A stretch of 64,000 nt of DNA from Streptomyces tsukubensis (GTDB taxonomy: Bacteria; Actinomycetota; Actinomycetes; Streptomycetales; Streptomycetaceae), in the NCBI RefSeq assembly GCF_003932715.1, contig NZ_CP020700.1:2502501-2566500 (forward strand), read 5' to 3'. Positions 61,027 through 64,000 of the stretch are shown here, piece by piece. Made by a program: the position numbers and the translations under genes. Position 1 is the first letter of the stretch, and the number at the start of each line of letters is the position of its first letter. The notes under the pieces were generated by a model. The model saw nothing but the letters and a program-made list of their open reading frames with translations, had not been told where the DNA came from and made no database searches.

Positions 61027-64000
61027 GTGGACTTGGGGCTGATCCAACAGTGGTATCCCGTAGGTACGGACGTCGTGGTCTATCTCGCCGGGGGGCGGTC
61101 CGCTCGGGGACGGCTGGAGGCTGTCGGCGCCGACAGCCTCGTGCTCGTCACCGACACCGGACCCACCCTGCTGGGCGCGAACGCGATCGAACAGGTCGGG
61201 CTGCCGATGGGCCAGAGCACCGCACCCGCCGCCGCGGCTCCCCCCGCGCCGCCACCGCCCGCCCCGCCGCCACCACCGCCCCCGGCTCCGGTGCCCATCG
61301 TGCTCTCCGCCGCCTGGAACGTCCTGGACGGCGAGTTCGCGATGGACCCGGAGCAGGCCCTGCCGACCGCTCCGGCCTTCGCTCTCGACCCCGCGTTCAC
61401 CCTGGGGTACTCCGAGGCCAAGGAGATCGAAGGGCATCTCAACCGGGCCAAGAACCGGCTCGACTTCGCCACCAAGATCGGCGAGCCGTCCCGGGCCCCG
61501 GGAGCGATCCGCGATCTTGCGGCCGCCGCCGCGGACTGCGACTACCCGCCCGCCTTCCATCTCGCCGCCCTGCTGCTCCTGGAACGCGTCGACACCGACG
61601 CGGCCCGCCGTCAGGCCGAGGCATGGATGACGGAAGCCGCCTCCTGCGGCCACCGGTACGCCTGGGACCTGGCGGTGCTGCGCCTGCGGAACGGCCGCCC
61701 CCGGGAAGCGATCCCGGCCCTTGCCGAAGCGCTGCTGCTCGGCCCCGCCGACCACAGCGACGACGTACTGCTCCGGCTGCTCCTCGCCCTGGCGCTCCGG
61801 GAAGGCGACGCGCCCGCCGCCGCGGCAGCCCTCGCCGGAGCGGTCGAGGAGGGGCCCGAGGAGCGCCGGGTCGCCACCCGCGCCGGTCTGTATCTCCTCT
61901 CCCGCTTCTCCCCGGAACGGGCCGCACCGCTGGAGCCGTTACTCGCGGCACCGAACCCGGCCCCCGACGAACTGCGCCGGGTCCTCGCCGCCCTCGACCC
62001 GGACGCGGCGGACCGGCCGCTCGCCCCGGCGCCGATACCCGGCCCCACTCCCGCCGCCCCTCAGCCGCACCCCGCTCCCCAGACGTACGCGGCTCCGCAG
62101 ACCTTCACCTCCCCGCAGACGTACACCGCCCCGGTCGCCCCCCGCGTCCCGGAGCCCCGGCCGGTCCGCAAACCGGCCGGGGAGCCGGAGAAGCCGCCCG
62201 CCCCCGGCCCCAAGGACCCCCAGCTCCATGTCGCGGCCGCCCGCAACCAGCTCAACCAGGGCAATCTCGACGCCGCGCTGAAGATCGCGCAGAACGCCCT
62301 GGCGGGCAGCCCGGGCCATCCCGAACTGCTGGAGATCGCCGAGACCGCGCGGCGCGAGAAGGCGGCCCGTACCCCCGCCGCCCCCGCCTCCAAACGCACG
62401 TCCCACTCCCAGCAGGCCCGCGGCAACCGCACCGCCTACGCCCGGGCCCAGCACGCCGACACCAAGGAGAAGGACTGGCCCAAGGCCGAACAGCTCTACC
62501 GCCAGGCCCTGACCGAGGACCCGGACAACGAGCGGGCCCGCCGCTCCCTCGCCTGGGGGCTGCACCGCTTCAAGCGCAGCGCCGAGGCGCTGGAGCTGCT
62601 GCGCGATCCGAACGTCGTCGTCCAGGACACCCTGCCCCACCAGAACATGATCATCACGATTCTGAGCGACACGGGGAAATGGGCCGAGGCCGCCGGGCTG
62701 CTGGAGGACCTGCTGAAGCGGGAGCACCCCAAGCAGACCAGGACGGGCCTGCTGAAGCGGCTGATCGTGCTCTACCGCAGGCTCCGGGACCCGGAGCGGG
62801 CCAAGGACGCGGCCCAGCGCCTGCTCCACCACGGCCCCCGCAACCCGGAGTTCCGCAGCCTCTGGGAAGAGGTCGAGAAGGCGGTCCGCTCCGGGATCTG
62901 GGACAAGATCGACCAACTGCTGGTCAAAAGCGACTGGAAGCCCGAGCAGTCCGGTTCGATCAGCCCCATCCTCCTGCTCCATCTGGACCACTGCGAGTAC
63001 GCGGGGGTGAACCCCGCCCGCGTCCAGGAGGGCACCCTCAGCGAGCGGGACGTCCAGGAGCTGGACGATCTCATCCGCAAACTCGGGGCCCAGCGGTCCG
63101 CGGACCGCGCCGCCTACAACCTGTCGGCGGCCCGTATCCTGCGGGACCTCAACCAGTCCGAGGACGAACGCTTCCACAAGTCCCTGCGGGGCTTCGGCGC
63201 GGCCATGGGCGATCTGTGCACGGCCGAACGCCGCCACGGTGACGTCAGCCGCACCTACTACGCCGAGGCCGTCGCACTCGGCGGCTGGGACGATATGGGC
63301 GAGCTGAAGGTCAAGCAGTTCGTCCTCTCCTATCTCGACCCCGACTCCCCGCAGCCGGCCTCGCGCCCGGCGTTCGACCAGTGCCTGCTCTGGGTGCTGG
63401 AGGACCAGAGCCTGCACCGGTCCCTCACCTTCGGCCTGCTGAGCCTGATGGCCAACAGCTCCGACCGGGTACGGCGCGAGATCGTCTCCCGCACCTTCCG
63501 CGTGGACCACACCAAGGACGTCCTCTTCGCCCAGCTCTGCGCCTATCTGGGCGAGACCAGGCCGTCGAGCGCCCACGACATCTACGCGGAGCTGTGGCAG
63601 GAGGCCCTGCACAAGCTCCGCCAGGAGCTGGACACCCAGCGCCAGTCCCTCCAGCTCCCGCTGAACCGCAGCGAACCCCTCGGCGCCCTCGCCGAGGACC
63701 AGCAACTGCTGGAGCGCGCCCGGGACCTCGCGCCCACCACCCCGCTGGACATCGACCGGCTCAAGAAGGTGGCCATCACCCTCGCGGACATCCACGGCTA
63801 TCTGGAACAGCCGTCGTATCTGGAGCAGGAGCGGCTGGAGTCCAAGATCCGTACGGCGGTACGGGAGCTGAAGGGCACCATCGAGACCTCGCCGACCCGG
63901 CTCAGCCTGGAGTATCTCGTTCCGCTGCTGACCAAGCTGGACCGGGCGCTCGCCGCGCACTTCGAGGACGTCCAGCGGGCCGCGGAGCCCACGGACCTCG
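61027..64000 (+). CDS. Large TPR-repeat protein with SH3/Sm-like N-terminus (3' truncated)
   Basis: The frame is open from GTG 61027 to the window end (991 codons) and has no stop. Residues 1-62 are beta-rich (GTDVVVYLAGGRSARGRLEA, then LGANAIEQVGLP), like an Sm/SH3-type barrel. A polyproline stretch follows (about 70-95), then a helical repeat region (about 115-330), a Pro/Gln-rich hinge (about 340-390), TPR units (LHVAAARNQLNQGNLDAALK and AEQLYRQALTEDPDNERARRSL), and further helical repeats to about 870. The last part has a coiled-coil stretch (ALHKLRQELDTQRQSLQL and LLERARDLAPTTPLDIDRL). No signal peptide or membrane segment, so it is a cytoplasmic scaffold. The missing C-terminus may carry an effector domain. 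No ribosome-binding site; a GTG at 60970 is an alternative start. Confidence 0.85.
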   Translation, partial: MDLGLIQQWYPVGTDVVVYLAGGRSARGRLEAVGADSLVLVTDTGPTLLGANAIEQVGLPMGQSTAPAAAAPPAPPPPAPPPPPPPAPVPIVLSAAWNVLDGEFAMDPEQALPTAPAFALDPAFTLGYSEAKEIEGHLNRAKNRLDFATKIGEPSRAPGAIRDLAAAAADCDYPPAFHLAALLLLERVDTDAARRQAEAWMTEAASCGHRYAWDLAVLRLRNGRPREAIPALAEALLLGPADHSDDVLLRLLLALALREGDAPAAAAALAGAVEEGPEERRVATRAGLYLLSRFSPERAAPLEPLLAAPNPAPDELRRVLAALDPDAADRPLAPAPIPGPTPAAPQPHPAPQTYAAPQTFTSPQTYTAPVAPRVPEPRPVRKPAGEPEKPPAPGPKDPQLHVAAARNQLNQGNLDAALKIAQNALAGSPGHPELLEIAETARREKAARTPAAPASKRTSHSQQARGNRTAYARAQHADTKEKDWPKAEQLYRQALTEDPDNERARRSLAWGLHRFKRSAEALELLRDPNVVVQDTLPHQNMIITILSDTGKWAEAAGLLEDLLKREHPKQTRTGLLKRLIVLYRRLRDPERAKDAAQRLLHHGPRNPEFRSLWEEVEKAVRSGIWDKIDQLLVKSDWKPEQSGSISPILLLHLDHCEYAGVNPARVQEGTLSERDVQELDDLIRKLGAQRSADRAAYNLSAARILRDLNQSEDERFHKSLRGFGAAMGDLCTAERRHGDVSRTYYAEAVALGGWDDMGELKVKQFVLSYLDPDSPQPASRPAFDQCLLWVLEDQSLHRSLTFGLLSLMANSSDRVRREIVSRTFRVDHTKDVLFAQLCAYLGETRPSSAHDIYAELWQEALHKLRQELDTQRQSLQLPLNRSEPLGALAEDQQLLERARDLAPTTPLDIDRLKKVAITLADIHGYLEQPSYLEQERLESKIRTAVRELKGTIETSPTRLSLEYLVPLLTKLDRALAAHFEDVQRAAEPTDL

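Overview
The window is a stretch of a Streptomyces chromosome. GC content is about 72%, GTG starts are frequent, and translation is often coupled by 4-nt GTGA/ATGA overlaps. Family-typical genes include an EttA ABC-F protein with the actinobacterial sequence, a SsbB-type single-strand binding protein, a DynA/DynB dynamin pair and a sortase-anchored thioester-domain surface protein. I see no phage, integrase, IS element, CRISPR array or biosynthetic gene cluster. Both ends are cut inside genes.

Layout. 1-5250: a sugar import and breakdown operon (binding protein, two permeases, GH4 phospho-glycosidase, BadF/BcrA-type sugar kinase), closed by a strong terminator. 5662-16921: a co-directional signalling cluster resembling the mycobacterial GlnX-GlnH-PknG system (membrane sensor, periplasmic amino-acid binding protein, PknG-like kinase), extended by an unknown helical protein, a zinc-ribbon PP2C phosphatase, a VWA protein and a zinc-ribbon FHA protein. 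16971-22560: Pcm-type methyltransferase, truncated haemoglobin, IclR regulator, thioesterase and ettA. 22836-29489: thioester-domain surface protein, ssbB, dynB, dynA and tRNA-Arg(TCT). 29659-36243: acetyltransferase, two convergent beta-helix proteins, a drug exporter and a secreted SnoaL/SgcJ-like protein. 36206-41656: OmpR-type two-component system, quinone oxidoreductase, lipoprotein and an NTF2-fold protein. 41898-47433: MacB/FtsX-type ABC exporter beside a convergent NarL-type two-component system. 47696-54496: small membrane protein, SulP transporter with beta-carbonic anhydrase, and a further OmpR-type two-component operon. 54999-64000: methyltransferase, an unusual HTH regulator with internal repeats, an ABC-2 exporter whose ATPase is fused to a secreted alpha/beta hydrolase, and a large TPR protein running off the end.

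The least expected content is regulatory. The same inverted repeat (GGTGGAG-N4-CTCCACC) lies upstream of both the ABC exporter operon and the neighbouring NarL-type two-component operon, so that system probably controls the exporter. A 29-bp three-block element is shared by the carbonic anhydrase/SulP operon and the adjacent OmpR-type operon. A textbook MerR-class promoter (19-bp spacer with dyad) drives the NTF2-fold gene, and a perfect 18-bp palindrome precedes the methyltransferase. No MerR or TetR gene is in the window.

A second theme is in-frame low-complexity repeats: Ser/Arg in the PknG-like kinase, Thr-Gly in the hydrolase-ABC fusion, a Thr/Gly/Pro/Asp tail on a response regulator, and Gly-Pro-Leu plus Asp-Asn in an HTH regulator. 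These sit at linkers or tails and are likely to vary between strains.
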